From positions 186,001 through 250,000 of the forward strand of contig CAVSCF010000011.1 in NCBI GenBank assembly GCA_963726405.1: a stretch of 64,000 nt of DNA, in the 5' to 3' direction. The notes under the pieces were generated by a model. The model saw only the letters and a list, made by a program, of their open reading frames with translations, was not told the DNA's origin and ran no database searches. Shown piece after piece: positions 17,384-26,365 of the stretch. This DNA is from JAOUJD01 sp963726405. GTDB lineage: Bacteria; Pseudomonadota; Gammaproteobacteria; Burkholderiales; Burkholderiaceae_F. Position numbers and translations under genes: made by a program. Position 1 is the first letter of the stretch. The number at the start of each line of letters is the position of its first letter.

Positions 17384-17889
17384 TGAAGCAGCGCGGCCTT
17401 TCGATGATCGAGATCCTGGTCACGTTGACCATCGTGGCCTTCGGCCTGCTGGGCCTTCTCGGGCTGCAGGCGCGGGCCTTGAGCTTCCAGAAGGATTCGT
17501 TCGACCGCAAGGCCGCGGCCGAACTCGTCGCCCAGCTCGGCGAGCGCATGCGCGCGAACCACCTGGGCTTCCTCGCGGGCAACTACACCACCACGTTCGA
17601 CGCGGCGACGGCTACGCCCGGTGCGGTGACGACGTGCGTCGCCCCCTGCACCAGCGCCCAGGTGGCGACCCGCGATCTCGACGAGTGGCGGATCGAACTG
17701 CGTCGCCGCGTCCCCGGTTCGGCGTCCTACATCCAGTGGGACCCCGCCAACCCGAGCTGGGTCAACGTTTCGATCGCCTGGGCCGAGCCGCAGGCCGCCG
17801 GCAATGACGCCATATGCGACGCGCTGGTCGCCGGCGGAGCCGTCATCCCGGCCAACTATCGCTGCTATCAGACGCGGGTGTTCCCATGA
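17383..17889 (+). CDS. pilV: Type IV minor pilin PilV
   Basis: This is a 168-residue prepilin: leader MKQRG, then LSMIEILVTLTIVAFGLLGLLGLQARAL, with Glu+5 kept and Leu in place of Phe at +1. The AFGLLGLLGLQ stretch is typical of PilV. PilV joins FimT/PilW/PilX at the pilus tip complex in the inner membrane. ATG 17383 uses GGGAG at 17371-17375 with seven-base spacing and overlaps the fimT stop; an ATG at 17377 would add two residues. The C-terminal Cys pair may form a disulfide. Confidence 0.88.
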   Translation: MKQRGLSMIEILVTLTIVAFGLLGLLGLQARALSFQKDSFDRKAAAELVAQLGERMRANHLGFLAGNYTTTFDAATATPGAVTTCVAPCTSAQVATRDLDEWRIELRRRVPGSASYIQWDPANPSWVNVSIAWAEPQAAGNDAICDALVAGGAVIPANYRCYQTRVFP

Positions 17890-18890
17890 CGCACATCCCA
17901 CCACGCCTTACGCCGCGCCAGGCGGGCCGCACGCTGATCGAATTGATCATCGCGATGGCGATCGGGATGGTGATCCTGATCGGTGTTGGCGCCCTCTATC
18001 TGTCCTCGAGCGGCGTCTCGCGCGTCGCCAACCAGGCGGGCAGCGCCGAAGACACCGGCCGCCTCGTCATGACCATGATTGGTGAGGGCATCAAGGCCGG
18101 AGGCTACGGCGAGATCCTGGGCTCGGACTACTCGGCTCAGGGGCAGACGCTGTTCGACGGGCCGGTGGTGCGTGGGTGCGCGGGCAGCCGGTTCACCGAC
18201 GCGTTCAACGCCGTTACGCCGGACTTCGCGTGCACGGGTGCCGCCCCCGGGGACCAGGTGCTGTTTCGCTTCCAGGGACGCTATTCGGTGGTGCAGATGG
18301 ACGCCGCCAATCTTGCAGCGGCGACGTTGCCCGATTGCCTGGGCGCATCCAACGGTAACCAGGACGCGCTGTTCAATCCGGCGACCGCACGCGCTGGCGC
18401 CGGCACCACCCGCCGCGTCGTCCAGAGCGCCTTCTCGCTCGATGCCGGCGGCACCGTCCTTCGCTGCGAGGGCAACGGCAACCCCGGTGTGCCGACGCCG
18501 ATCGTCAACGACATGATCGACTTCCGCGTGTTCTACCGCTTCGACGACGGCGGCTTTGCGCTCGCCGCCGGCAACGGGACCAACTACGCGCCGGTCGGCG
18601 GCTCCATCCGCGACGCGACCTGGATCAACACCGCGGCCGGCGGCTCCCCGACCGATCCCTGGAACTACGTCGTCGGCGTGATCGTCTGCGTCACCGTCGC
18701 CAGCCGGGAGCAGGGGACGTCGCTGCAGGCGACCAACACGGCCGCGCCGCGCTGCCCGCGCACGGCCGCCGAAGCGGCCGGAGGCACGGCCCTCACGGAA
18801 ACATCGACCGACGGGCGCGTACGCCGCACATTCCTCGAAACCTTCACCGTCCGTTCGCAGGCCACGGGCGCGCCGTCCATCGCCCTGTGA
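17886..18890 (+). CDS. pilW: Type IV minor pilin PilW
   Basis: This is a 334-residue protein with an ATGA overlap with pilV. A 14-residue leader ends in Gly14, followed by RTLIELIIAMAIGMVILIG, so Glu+5 (Glu19) is present but +1 is Arg where Phe is usual. The length and order after pilV fit PilW. Conserved PilW-like features include SGVSRVANQAGSAEDTGRL and the late CVTVAS region. It probably links PilV and PilX in the priming complex. Confidence 0.87.
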   Translation: MTHIPPRLTPRQAGRTLIELIIAMAIGMVILIGVGALYLSSSGVSRVANQAGSAEDTGRLVMTMIGEGIKAGGYGEILGSDYSAQGQTLFDGPVVRGCAGSRFTDAFNAVTPDFACTGAAPGDQVLFRFQGRYSVVQMDAANLAAATLPDCLGASNGNQDALFNPATARAGAGTTRRVVQSAFSLDAGGTVLRCEGNGNPGVPTPIVNDMIDFRVFYRFDDGGFALAAGNGTNYAPVGGSIRDATWINTAAGGSPTDPWNYVVGVIVCVTVASREQGTSLQATNTAAPRCPRTAAEAAGGTALTETSTDGRVRRTFLETFTVRSQATGAPSIAL

Positions 18891-18904
18891 AGCGGGAAGT
18901 TGAC

Positions 18905-19465
18905 ATGACATCGAACCTCATTTCCCGTCCCGTCAGAGCCGTCCCGCGGCGGATGATCGGCGTGGTACTGCCGGTCGTGCTGGTGATTCTCACCGTGCTG
19001 ACCGGCCTGGTGGTGACACAGGTGAAGCGCGGGACGACCGACGAGCGACTGGCGGCGAACGCACGTGAAACGGTGATGATCGACAACGCCGTGCAGACGA
19101 CGCTGCGCTGGTGCGAATGGCGAGTGATCGACCGGCCGTTCAACACGGTGACCGCCGCCGGCACGGCAACAACGCCTGCGTGGCGAGTGGCGGCGAACTG
19201 GAACGACGCGAACTCGCTGAACTTCACCGGGTCGGCACTGCTGCCGGGCATCAATGGCGATCCGGCCTGCGTCGTCGAGGACGCGACCTGCGAACTGCAG
19301 CCGCCGATCTCGCCAACGGGCATGAACGCAGGAGGCTGCAACGGCATCGACAGCCGCTGGCGCAAGTTCCGGATCACCGCGCGGGTCCGCCTCAACGCTC
19401 CCGACTTGCCGAACGGCTGGCGGGAAATGATGGCGCAGAGCGAATTGCGCCTGTACACCGACTAG
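18905..19465 (+). CDS. pilX: Type IV pilus assembly protein PilX
   Basis: This is a 186-residue protein with a hydrophobic N-terminal helix (GVVLPVVLVILTVLTGLVV). It is followed by QVKRGTTDERLAANARE, the hallmark of PilX, in which Glu+5 is commonly missing as here. ATG 18905 is preceded by GCGGGAAG. A GTG at 18887 overlapping the pilW stop would add six residues and is the alternative. PilX works with PilY1 in initiating pili. Confidence 0.85.
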   Translation: MTSNLISRPVRAVPRRMIGVVLPVVLVILTVLTGLVVTQVKRGTTDERLAANARETVMIDNAVQTTLRWCEWRVIDRPFNTVTAAGTATTPAWRVAANWNDANSLNFTGSALLPGINGDPACVVEDATCELQPPISPTGMNAGGCNGIDSRWRKFRITARVRLNAPDLPNGWREMMAQSELRLYTD

Positions 19466-19492
19466 AGAAGCAGAAGAAAGCAGGAGTCGAAC

Positions 19493-22400
19493 ATGGACCT
19501 CCAGCAAACGAACATGAAGCCGCCGGCAGCGCGACCGCGCTGGCAGCGGCTGCTCGCGCTGCTGATCGCGGAACTCGTGATCCTGCAGCCCGGCCTTGCC
19601 GCCGCGCAGGTCGCGCAGGTACCGATGTTCACGGTCACCTCGGTACCTCCGAACGTGATGTTGCTGTTCGACGACTCTGCCTCGATGCAGTTGCTGTCGC
19701 TGAAGTCGCCGCCGTACTACTCGGCCCCGACCAACCCGCGCACATACGGGGGCAACCCGCTGCTCAAGCTGAACACCCAGGGCTATTACGGGATCAGCGG
19801 CATCGGTTGGTACACGGGCTTGGGGGCCACTGACAACAACAAATGGACGTTCCTGCGCAGCGAGGTGCTGCAGCGTTCGGCCGCGTTCAACCCGCTCGCG
19901 TACAACCCGGCTGTCCAATACAAGCCGTGGAACAACAATGGCACGGCCTATCCGAACGCCGCGTACGGCGGCAGCAGCAACGTGCCGACCGCGACAAGGA
20001 CGCCCTGGGATCCGCGCAGCTTCCCGGACTACATGAAGTTCACGACCTCGAACGTGACAGTGCGTTCGAAGACGCCAGGGACCAACACCGGCCTGCTGCA
20101 TCAGAACAGCGTGCTTCGCAGCTGGGGCGCCGACGCGCAGGTCAAGGCGGGTTCGGTCCGCTACGACGGCCTCATCTCGAGCACGGCCAGCGCCGAGGCG
20201 TGGAACGTCGACATCTTCACCGGCACGATCGCCTGGAACAACCCGGACTGCGGAACCCCGGTGGTCACGCAGAACTACGGCTGGACCTGCACCAGCGGCA
20301 GTGCCTGGTCGAGCCCGGCGGAGACCTGCAACGTGGGCAACGTCAACACGGACGCGGCAACGCGCACCTGCTGCACGAGCACGTCGAGTTCTTCCACGAC
20401 GACGTTCACGAGCGGTTTCATCTACGACCAGTGGTTCACCAACGTGCCGGGGTCTCCGCCTGCGATGACAGGACCGGGAGGGGAGACCTGCACCACGATT
20501 GCGCCGCGTGGGGATACGTGGCTGCAGACCGGACTCGCGCCCTGCACCACCACGACGGCTGCGCCCTACGTTGCGCCTTGCGGCGGCGGCGGCGGAGAAC
20601 TCTGCACGTTCACGCCCGCGCCCGTGACGACCTGCACGGGCACGCAGCTCTGGTATGCGTGGCGCTGCACCTACGGCAAGAACGTCACGACGACGACGAC
20701 GACCTGCAACACGCAGATCCCGCAACGTTGCATCAACACCGGCTCGACGTCCACCTGCCCCTATGGCCAGCCGCTGACGACGAGCTCGAACGCGCAGTAC
20801 ACCAGTGGCTACTGGACGCCCGCGCGCTATGCCGTCTACGACGGTCCGCAGCCGGGCACGCAGGCCGAACGCAACAACCTGAACAACTACCGGATGATCA
20901 TGATCGACCGGAAGTTCGGGTGGAACGGCGGCACTTCGAGCCGTGACCTGATCGGCACCAACCTGTCCGACGCGGTCTCCAAGTGGTTCGTGGTCGACGC
21001 CGTCACCGGCTTGCCCGGGTACCGGCCGGACTGCGCGGTCAACGCAGGGCAGGACGGAACCTGGTGCACGTTCGACCAGGAAGCGCAGAACTACGCCAAC
21101 TGGTTCACCTATTACCGCAACCGCCTGTTCGCGGCGATCGGCACGATGTCCGAGGTGCTGTCGGGTTTCACGGGTCCTGAACAGAGCATGCGGATCGGAT
21201 TCGGCCGCATCAACTACTTCAAGAACTCGCTGAATCCGTGGAACGTCGGCAGCGTCACCGACCTGCAAAACACGGGCGGCTTGCCTGCGATCGAGTCCGG
21301 CGTACCGAACGAGGGCGCAGTCGAGCGCGGCGTGCGTCCGTTCACGCCGATCGGGAGTACCGACCGCACCGACGTCTTCAAATGGCTGTTCTCGATGAAC
21401 GCCGTAGGGCCGACGCCGAACCGCGAAGCGCTGCACGCGGCTGGGCAATACTTCGCCAATTCGGACTCGAAGGGCCCATGGGGCCTGAATCCCGGGTCCG
21501 GCAGCGAAGCGTCCAGCGACCATCTCTGGTGCCGCCGAAACTTCACGGTGCTCGCGACGGACGGCGAGTGGACCAAGCTCGACCCGGTCCTGGGTTTTGA
21601 GCCGCAGCGCCTGCTCGAACGTGCGAGCGACTGGACCGTAGATCCCATCGCCCAGGGTGTGACGACGTCGATGAGCGTCGACGGCCTGGCCATCGCCGGC
21701 ACCGAACGCCTCACTGGCGCCGCGCGCAGTTTCCAGTACCAGGTTCTGACCGAGCCGCAGATCACCGGCGGCTCGGGGTCGACGCAGACCGGCACGCTGA
21801 CCGACGTAATGCATTACTACTGGAGCCACGACCTGCGCAGCGACCTGCGCAACTCGCTCGATCCGACCCCGAACAACCGGGCGTTCTGGCAGCACATGTC
21901 GAGCTACGTGGTTGGCTACGGTGTAACCGCATCGATGGACGACCCGTCGTTAAGCCCGTCGCTGCGTGCGACATTCCTCGCCAGGAACACGATCGCGTGG
22001 CCAACCGTCGGACTCGAGGCATGCCGACAGCTCGACGACAACGCGCAGGATGCAACGCTCAACCCGCAGCGTCCCACCCCGTGCGTCTATACCGTCACCC
22101 CCTCCGGCAACCGCATCAACGACACCTTGCGGGCTGCCTTGTCGAGTGCCGGCGACTTCTTCTCGGCCAACAGCCCGTCGCAGCTGCGCGCCAGTCTCGA
22201 TGCCGTCTTCTCGGCGATCAACGCCGAGAACGCGGCCGGCACCTCCCCGTCCTTCTCGAACCCGACGCTGAGTGCCGGTTCCCTGTTCGTGCAGAGCGGC
22301 TTCTTCACGAACACATGGGAAGGGTACGTAAAGGCGTACGACGCGAAGGCCTACCTCGACTTCCTCGGCGGTACCGGCTCCGAGCCTCCGCCGGTATGGA

Positions 22401-24298
22401 ACATCAACTTCCCGGCGCCGGCGTCGCGGAACATCTTCACGTCGTCGGACCAGACGACGCCGGTCGCGTTCGACTGGTGCAACCTCAGTTCCGCCCAGCA
22501 GTCGATCCTTGACCCGGTGTACGCCAGCGCGAACACCTGTCCGACCGCCGCGCCGGCGATCCTCCCCTACCTGCGTGGCGATGCGACCAACGAGCGCCGG
22601 AATGGCGGCACGTTCCGGGACCGTCGCAACACGATCCTCGGGGACGTCGTGAACTCGACGCCGGTCTATTCGAAGGCGAATGACCTCGCTTACCAGCTGT
22701 CGCCGGCTGCGTCCTACTCCACCAGCGGCACGCAGGGCTACAGCGAGTACCGGAACTACGTGCAGTCGAAGAAGACCACGCGCCTGGAAACGGTGATGTT
22801 CGGCGCGAACGACGGCATGTTCCACATGCTCGATGCACGCACGGCCCAGGTCTCGAGCGGGCGCGAGATCTTCGCCTACGTTCCGCGCGCTGCGTACAGT
22901 CGACTGCGGCCGCTGTCCGATCCTGCCTACGTTCACCGCTACTCCGTGGACGGTCCGGTGATCGAAGGCGACGTCTGGAATGGCACGGTGTGGAAAACCA
23001 TCGCCATCGGCACGATGGGTGCAGGACCGGCCGGCATTTTCGCAATCGACATCACGTCGCCCGAATCCGGCATGAGTGCGACCAACGTGCTGTGGGACAT
23101 CACGGACGCAGACCACCCGGATTCCGAGGTTCGGAACAATCTCGGCCGCACCATCGGCGCCGGCGTGATCGGCAGCGTGCGTTACGACGCGGACGGCAAT
23201 TCGGCGACGCAACCGAACGGCAAGTGGGCGTACATCGTCGGCAATGGCTACGACTCGTCGAGCAAGCGTGCTGCACTGATCGTCCTGAATGCGCTTGACG
23301 GCTCGCTGATCCGTGTGATCGATACCGGCGTCGGCAGTGGCGGTTCACCGAACGGCATCGGTGCGGTGACGCCGATCTACGACGGAAATCGCAATATCGT
23401 TGCTGTGTACGCCGGAGACAAGCTGGGCAACCTCTGGAAGTTCGACCTCAGTTCGAGTGACCCGTCGAACTGGAAGATCTTCAATGAGCAGCCGGCTGGG
23501 ACGTCGAAGCCGCTGTTCACCGCCACCTCAGGCGGCATGACGAGGCCGATTCACCAGGCGCCGCGCATCACGCAGCACCCGCTGGGTGGCCTGTACGTGA
23601 CCTTCGGCACCGGCAAGTACTTCGACGTGGGCGACCCGGGCAACGCCGAGGACCAGGGCATCTTCGCAATCTGGGACAAGGGACAACTCGCCCCCATCGC
23701 ATTCGGCGCTGTGGAGCAAATCCAGACCGAGGAGTACACGAGCGGTTCGGAGACGTTCCGCCGCCTGTACACACCGGACCTCGCGAACTTCGACTGGAAC
23801 GACAAAGGCTTCTGGGTGAGGCTGCGCCCGCGGCTGACGTCGTCCAACGGCGAGCGCGTCATCGCGCCGCTGATCCTCGACGGCGGCATGCTGGTGGTTT
23901 CGACCTTCGCGCCGGAAAACGGCACCGATCCCTGCATCCCTGGCGGCAGTTCATACCTGTACCGGATCGACCTCGCGGGAGGCTTCACGCAAGGCGCGTT
24001 CGGGGCCGAAGGTGCCACGACCATCGGCCGCCGGGTGAATCCGGGCACGGTCGGCGGGCTGGTTCCGGTGTATCAGCCGGTGGACCCGGGGCCGACCGTG
24101 GTGGACGCCATGGATGCATCTGCGGTCACGACGATGCTGTCCAACCCGAAATACCGGATGTCGGGCAATCGGCCGGTGCAGCAGGGCGCCACCGGCACTT
24201 GCGTTCACGCCGGATTGCGCGTCGACGGAACGGTGGCGCGAATTCCCACCAACTGCGCCGGGCTGATGCCGCTGCGGTCGTGGCGTCCGATGCGATGA
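19493..24298 (+). CDS. pilY1: Type IV pilus tip adhesin PilY1
   Basis: This is a 1601-residue exported protein. A signal peptide (about 1-38) is followed by FDDSASM at 59-65, a von Willebrand A MIDAS-like motif (D60, S62, S64). A long Cys- and Thr-rich insert lies at about 253-425. Typical PilY1 blocks follow (ANWFTYYRNRLFAAIG, FTVLATDGEW, VFSAINAENAAGTSPSFSNP). The C-terminal beta-propeller has a DADGN calcium-loop candidate (DADGNSATQPNGKWAYIVG) and VYAGDKLGNLWKFDL. It caps the pilus and controls extension, adhesion and surface sensing. GGAG precedes the ATG. Larger than Pseudomonas PilY1 (about 1160 residues). Confidence 0.93.
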   Translation: MDLQQTNMKPPAARPRWQRLLALLIAELVILQPGLAAAQVAQVPMFTVTSVPPNVMLLFDDSASMQLLSLKSPPYYSAPTNPRTYGGNPLLKLNTQGYYGISGIGWYTGLGATDNNKWTFLRSEVLQRSAAFNPLAYNPAVQYKPWNNNGTAYPNAAYGGSSNVPTATRTPWDPRSFPDYMKFTTSNVTVRSKTPGTNTGLLHQNSVLRSWGADAQVKAGSVRYDGLISSTASAEAWNVDIFTGTIAWNNPDCGTPVVTQNYGWTCTSGSAWSSPAETCNVGNVNTDAATRTCCTSTSSSSTTTFTSGFIYDQWFTNVPGSPPAMTGPGGETCTTIAPRGDTWLQTGLAPCTTTTAAPYVAPCGGGGGELCTFTPAPVTTCTGTQLWYAWRCTYGKNVTTTTTTCNTQIPQRCINTGSTSTCPYGQPLTTSSNAQYTSGYWTPARYAVYDGPQPGTQAERNNLNNYRMIMIDRKFGWNGGTSSRDLIGTNLSDAVSKWFVVDAVTGLPGYRPDCAVNAGQDGTWCTFDQEAQNYANWFTYYRNRLFAAIGTMSEVLSGFTGPEQSMRIGFGRINYFKNSLNPWNVGSVTDLQNTGGLPAIESGVPNEGAVERGVRPFTPIGSTDRTDVFKWLFSMNAVGPTPNREALHAAGQYFANSDSKGPWGLNPGSGSEASSDHLWCRRNFTVLATDGEWTKLDPVLGFEPQRLLERASDWTVDPIAQGVTTSMSVDGLAIAGTERLTGAARSFQYQVLTEPQITGGSGSTQTGTLTDVMHYYWSHDLRSDLRNSLDPTPNNRAFWQHMSSYVVGYGVTASMDDPSLSPSLRATFLARNTIAWPTVGLEACRQLDDNAQDATLNPQRPTPCVYTVTPSGNRINDTLRAALSSAGDFFSANSPSQLRASLDAVFSAINAENAAGTSPSFSNPTLSAGSLFVQSGFFTNTWEGYVKAYDAKAYLDFLGGTGSEPPPVWNINFPAPASRNIFTSSDQTTPVAFDWCNLSSAQQSILDPVYASANTCPTAAPAILPYLRGDATNERRNGGTFRDRRNTILGDVVNSTPVYSKANDLAYQLSPAASYSTSGTQGYSEYRNYVQSKKTTRLETVMFGANDGMFHMLDARTAQVSSGREIFAYVPRAAYSRLRPLSDPAYVHRYSVDGPVIEGDVWNGTVWKTIAIGTMGAGPAGIFAIDITSPESGMSATNVLWDITDADHPDSEVRNNLGRTIGAGVIGSVRYDADGNSATQPNGKWAYIVGNGYDSSSKRAALIVLNALDGSLIRVIDTGVGSGGSPNGIGAVTPIYDGNRNIVAVYAGDKLGNLWKFDLSSSDPSNWKIFNEQPAGTSKPLFTATSGGMTRPIHQAPRITQHPLGGLYVTFGTGKYFDVGDPGNAEDQGIFAIWDKGQLAPIAFGAVEQIQTEEYTSGSETFRRLYTPDLANFDWNDKGFWVRLRPRLTSSNGERVIAPLILDGGMLVVSTFAPENGTDPCIPGGSSYLYRIDLAGGFTQGAFGAEGATTIGRRVNPGTVGGLVPVYQPVDPGPTVVDAMDASAVTTMLSNPKYRMSGNRPVQQGATGTCVHAGLRVDGTVARIPTNCAGLMPLRSWRPMR

Positions 24299-24324
24299 GG
24301 CGTCAAGTGGCAAGAGAAAACGGG

Positions 24325-24747
24325 ATGGCGCAGCGCGGCTTCACGCTGATGGAAGTGGTCGTTGCCATGACGATCGTCGGCATCCTCACCGCCATCGCCA
24401 TCCCGAGCTACACGGCCTACATCGCGCGGGGCAATCGCGCTGAGGCACGGGGGGGCCTCATGGAGGCGACGAACTGGATGGAGCGCTGGCGGACCGAGCG
24501 CGGCCGGTATGACGATCCGGCCAACGCCAACAATCCTCCGCCGGGATTCCCTTGGGCGCAGATTCCGCGAGTCGGCACGGCGAAGTACACCGTTGCGGTC
24601 GTCGCTACGCCGGCGACGTACACAATCACCGCCACCGCGGTGGGCACGATGGCGACCGATCCTTGCGCCACCCTGTCGATCGACCAGACTGGACAACGCA
24701 CCTTCACGGGCGGGAGCGGGACGCAGGAAGTCTGCTGGAATCGTTGA
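24325..24747 (+). CDS. pilE: Type IV pilin PilE-like
   Basis: This is a 140-residue prepilin with leader MAQRG and mature N-terminus FTLMEVVVAMTIVGILTAIAIPSY, with Phe+1, Glu+5 and the usual pilin helix. The C-terminal Cys pair (PCATLSIDQTGQRTFTG ... EVCWNR) matches the D-region of PilE/ComP-type pilins found at the end of minor pilin operons. ATG 24325 gives a normal five-residue leader. An ATG at 24295 overlapping the pilY1 stop would give a 15-residue leader and is also possible. A minor subunit is more likely than the major pilin because of its location. Confidence 0.85.
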   Translation: MAQRGFTLMEVVVAMTIVGILTAIAIPSYTAYIARGNRAEARGGLMEATNWMERWRTERGRYDDPANANNPPPGFPWAQIPRVGTAKYTVAVVATPATYTITATAVGTMATDPCATLSIDQTGQRTFTGGSGTQEVCWNR

Positions 24748-24783
24748 ATCGGGCATGGCTCGCCCGCGTGGCATCATCGCCAC

Positions 24784-26115
24784 GTGACATCCTGGCCCGC
24801 AGTCCTCACCGTTGATCCCATCCGCCGCGCCTCCGGCGCGGTGCGCATGCCGGGGTCGAAAAGCATCTCCAATCGCGCCCTCCTGCTGTCCGCGCTCGCG
24901 GACGGTTCCACCGAGCTAGTCGATCTCCTGGATGCCGACGACACGCGGGTCATGCGCGAGGCTCTGTCGGCGCTCGGCGTGCTGCTCGAGAGCGCGGAGG
25001 GCGTACTTCGCGTCGCCGGCTGCGCCGGACGCTTCCCGCGTCGCGAGGCGCAGCTCTTTCTCGGGAACGCGGGCACGGCCTTCCGATCACTGACCGCGGC
25101 GCTGGCGTTTGCCGGCGGCCGCTACGAACTGGATGGCGTGCCAAGGATGCGCGAGCGGCCGATCGGCGACCTCGTCGATGCGTTGAACGGCCTGGGCGCC
25201 CGCATTCGGTACACCGGGCGCGCGGGATTCCCACCGCTGCTGATCGAACCCGCGCCGGCCCTCACCGAGTCGAGGGTTGCCGTACGCGGCGACGTCTCGA
25301 GCCAGTTCCTGAGCGGCCTGCTGATGGCGGCGCCGATGATCGCTCCGCCCGACGGTCTCGCGATAGGCGTTGAGGGCACGCTGATCTCGCAGCCGTACGT
25401 GAAGATGACGGTGGCGCTGATGCAGCGTTTCGGCGTGGAGGTGCACGAGCACGGCGGCGAATTCGTCGTGCCGCCCGGCATCTACCGCTCGCCCGGACGC
25501 TTCGTCGTCGAAGGCGACGCCAGCGGAGCGTCGTACTTCCTCGCCCTCGGCGCAATCGCAGGCGGTCCGGTACGCGTGGAAGGCGTAGGCCGCGACAGCG
25601 TCCAGGGGGACATCCGCTTTGCCGACGCCCTTGCGGCGATGGGCGCCGTGATCGAGGTCGGCGAGCGCCATATCACCGCGAGCGCTCCGGCGACTGGGCG
25701 GTTGCGCGCGATCGACGCCGACTTCAATCACATACCGGACGCGGCCATGACGATTGCCGTCGCCGCTTTGTTCGCCGATGGCACCACCACCCTTCGCAAC
25801 ATCGGCTCATGGCGGGTCAAGGAAACCGACCGCATCGCCGCCATGGCCGCCGAACTGCGCAAGTTGGGCGCGACGGTAGAGGAGGGCCCGGATTGGCTCC
25901 GCGTGACACCGCCGACCGCCTGGCGGGAAGCGACCATCGACACCTATGACGACCACCGCATCGCGATGTGCTTCTCGCTGGCGGCGGTCGCCGGACTCCC
26001 TGTACACATCCGGGACCCCAGGTGCGTGGCGAAGACCTTCCCCGATTATTTCGAACGGCTGGCGATGCTCACGGCCGGCGCGGTCGAGCCGATGCGTGAC
26101 CAGGCGCGTTCATGA
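24784..26115 (+). CDS. aroA: 3-phosphoshikimate 1-carboxyvinyltransferase (EPSP synthase)
   Basis: This 443-residue enzyme is the sixth step of the shikimate pathway, joining shikimate-3-phosphate and PEP. The class I motif PGSKSISNR is at 23-31 (Lys26). GNAGTAFRSLT carries intact Gly and Thr glyphosate-contact positions but has Ser102 (codon 25087-25089) where most class I enzymes have Pro. RMRERPIGDLVD, DYDDHR-type DTYDDHRIAM and KETDRIAAM are all present. Start is GTG 24784 with no clear ribosome-binding site. It follows pilE by 36 bases and precedes cmk. The last 70 bases overlap the opposite-strand DUF2061 gene. Confidence 0.95.
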   Translation: MTSWPAVLTVDPIRRASGAVRMPGSKSISNRALLLSALADGSTELVDLLDADDTRVMREALSALGVLLESAEGVLRVAGCAGRFPRREAQLFLGNAGTAFRSLTAALAFAGGRYELDGVPRMRERPIGDLVDALNGLGARIRYTGRAGFPPLLIEPAPALTESRVAVRGDVSSQFLSGLLMAAPMIAPPDGLAIGVEGTLISQPYVKMTVALMQRFGVEVHEHGGEFVVPPGIYRSPGRFVVEGDASGASYFLALGAIAGGPVRVEGVGRDSVQGDIRFADALAAMGAVIEVGERHITASAPATGRLRAIDADFNHIPDAAMTIAVAALFADGTTTLRNIGSWRVKETDRIAAMAAELRKLGATVEEGPDWLRVTPPTAWREATIDTYDDHRIAMCFSLAAVAGLPVHIRDPRCVAKTFPDYFERLAMLTAGAVEPMRDQARS

Positions 26116-26276
26116 AGGAAGTAGGCCACGGTATTCGCGAGCGGCTCGACCAGGGCGATGGCTCCGGCGATCGAGGCGCTGCCGGTCAGCAGGTACGCGA
26201 TGCCGAACGCCACGCTGAAATGAACAGCGGCGAACGTCACGGTCTTGGCAAGGCTCAGGGACAGCGGGATGCGCAT
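26046..26276 (-). CDS. DUF2061 small membrane protein
   Basis: This is a 76-residue protein whose sequence matches the DUF2061 pattern: a short polar start, KTVTFAAVHFSVAFGIAYLLTG, then IAGAIALVEPLANTVAYFLHERAW. Two hydrophobic helices place it in the inner membrane, ending in the conserved YFLHERAW. Function unknown. It is convergent with aroA and their 3' ends overlap by 70 bases. Its start at 26276 lies 90 bases from the divergent cmk start. Confidence 0.8.
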   Translation of the reverse strand: MRIPLSLSLAKTVTFAAVHFSVAFGIAYLLTGSASIAGAIALVEPLANTVAYFLHERAWSRIGSTAPAVSIASRSK

Positions 26277-26365
26277 GTCGGGCTCCGGATTCTTGTGGAC
26301 TGCACAGTAGGAGCCGCGCTGTTACCGGTCCATTTGATTGTTCCCATTGCGTCGATAGCCCGAGG

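Noticed and set aside
20690..20703. CGA trinucleotide repeat
   Set aside because: It is only a run of ACG (Thr) codons in the Thr-rich part of pilY1.
18665..21895. Open frame of 1076 codons on the minus strand opposite pilW, pilX and pilY1
   Set aside because: Arg/Val/Gly-rich shadow caused by high GC third positions; no domain, no ribosome-binding site, and the opposite strand holds clear pilus genes.
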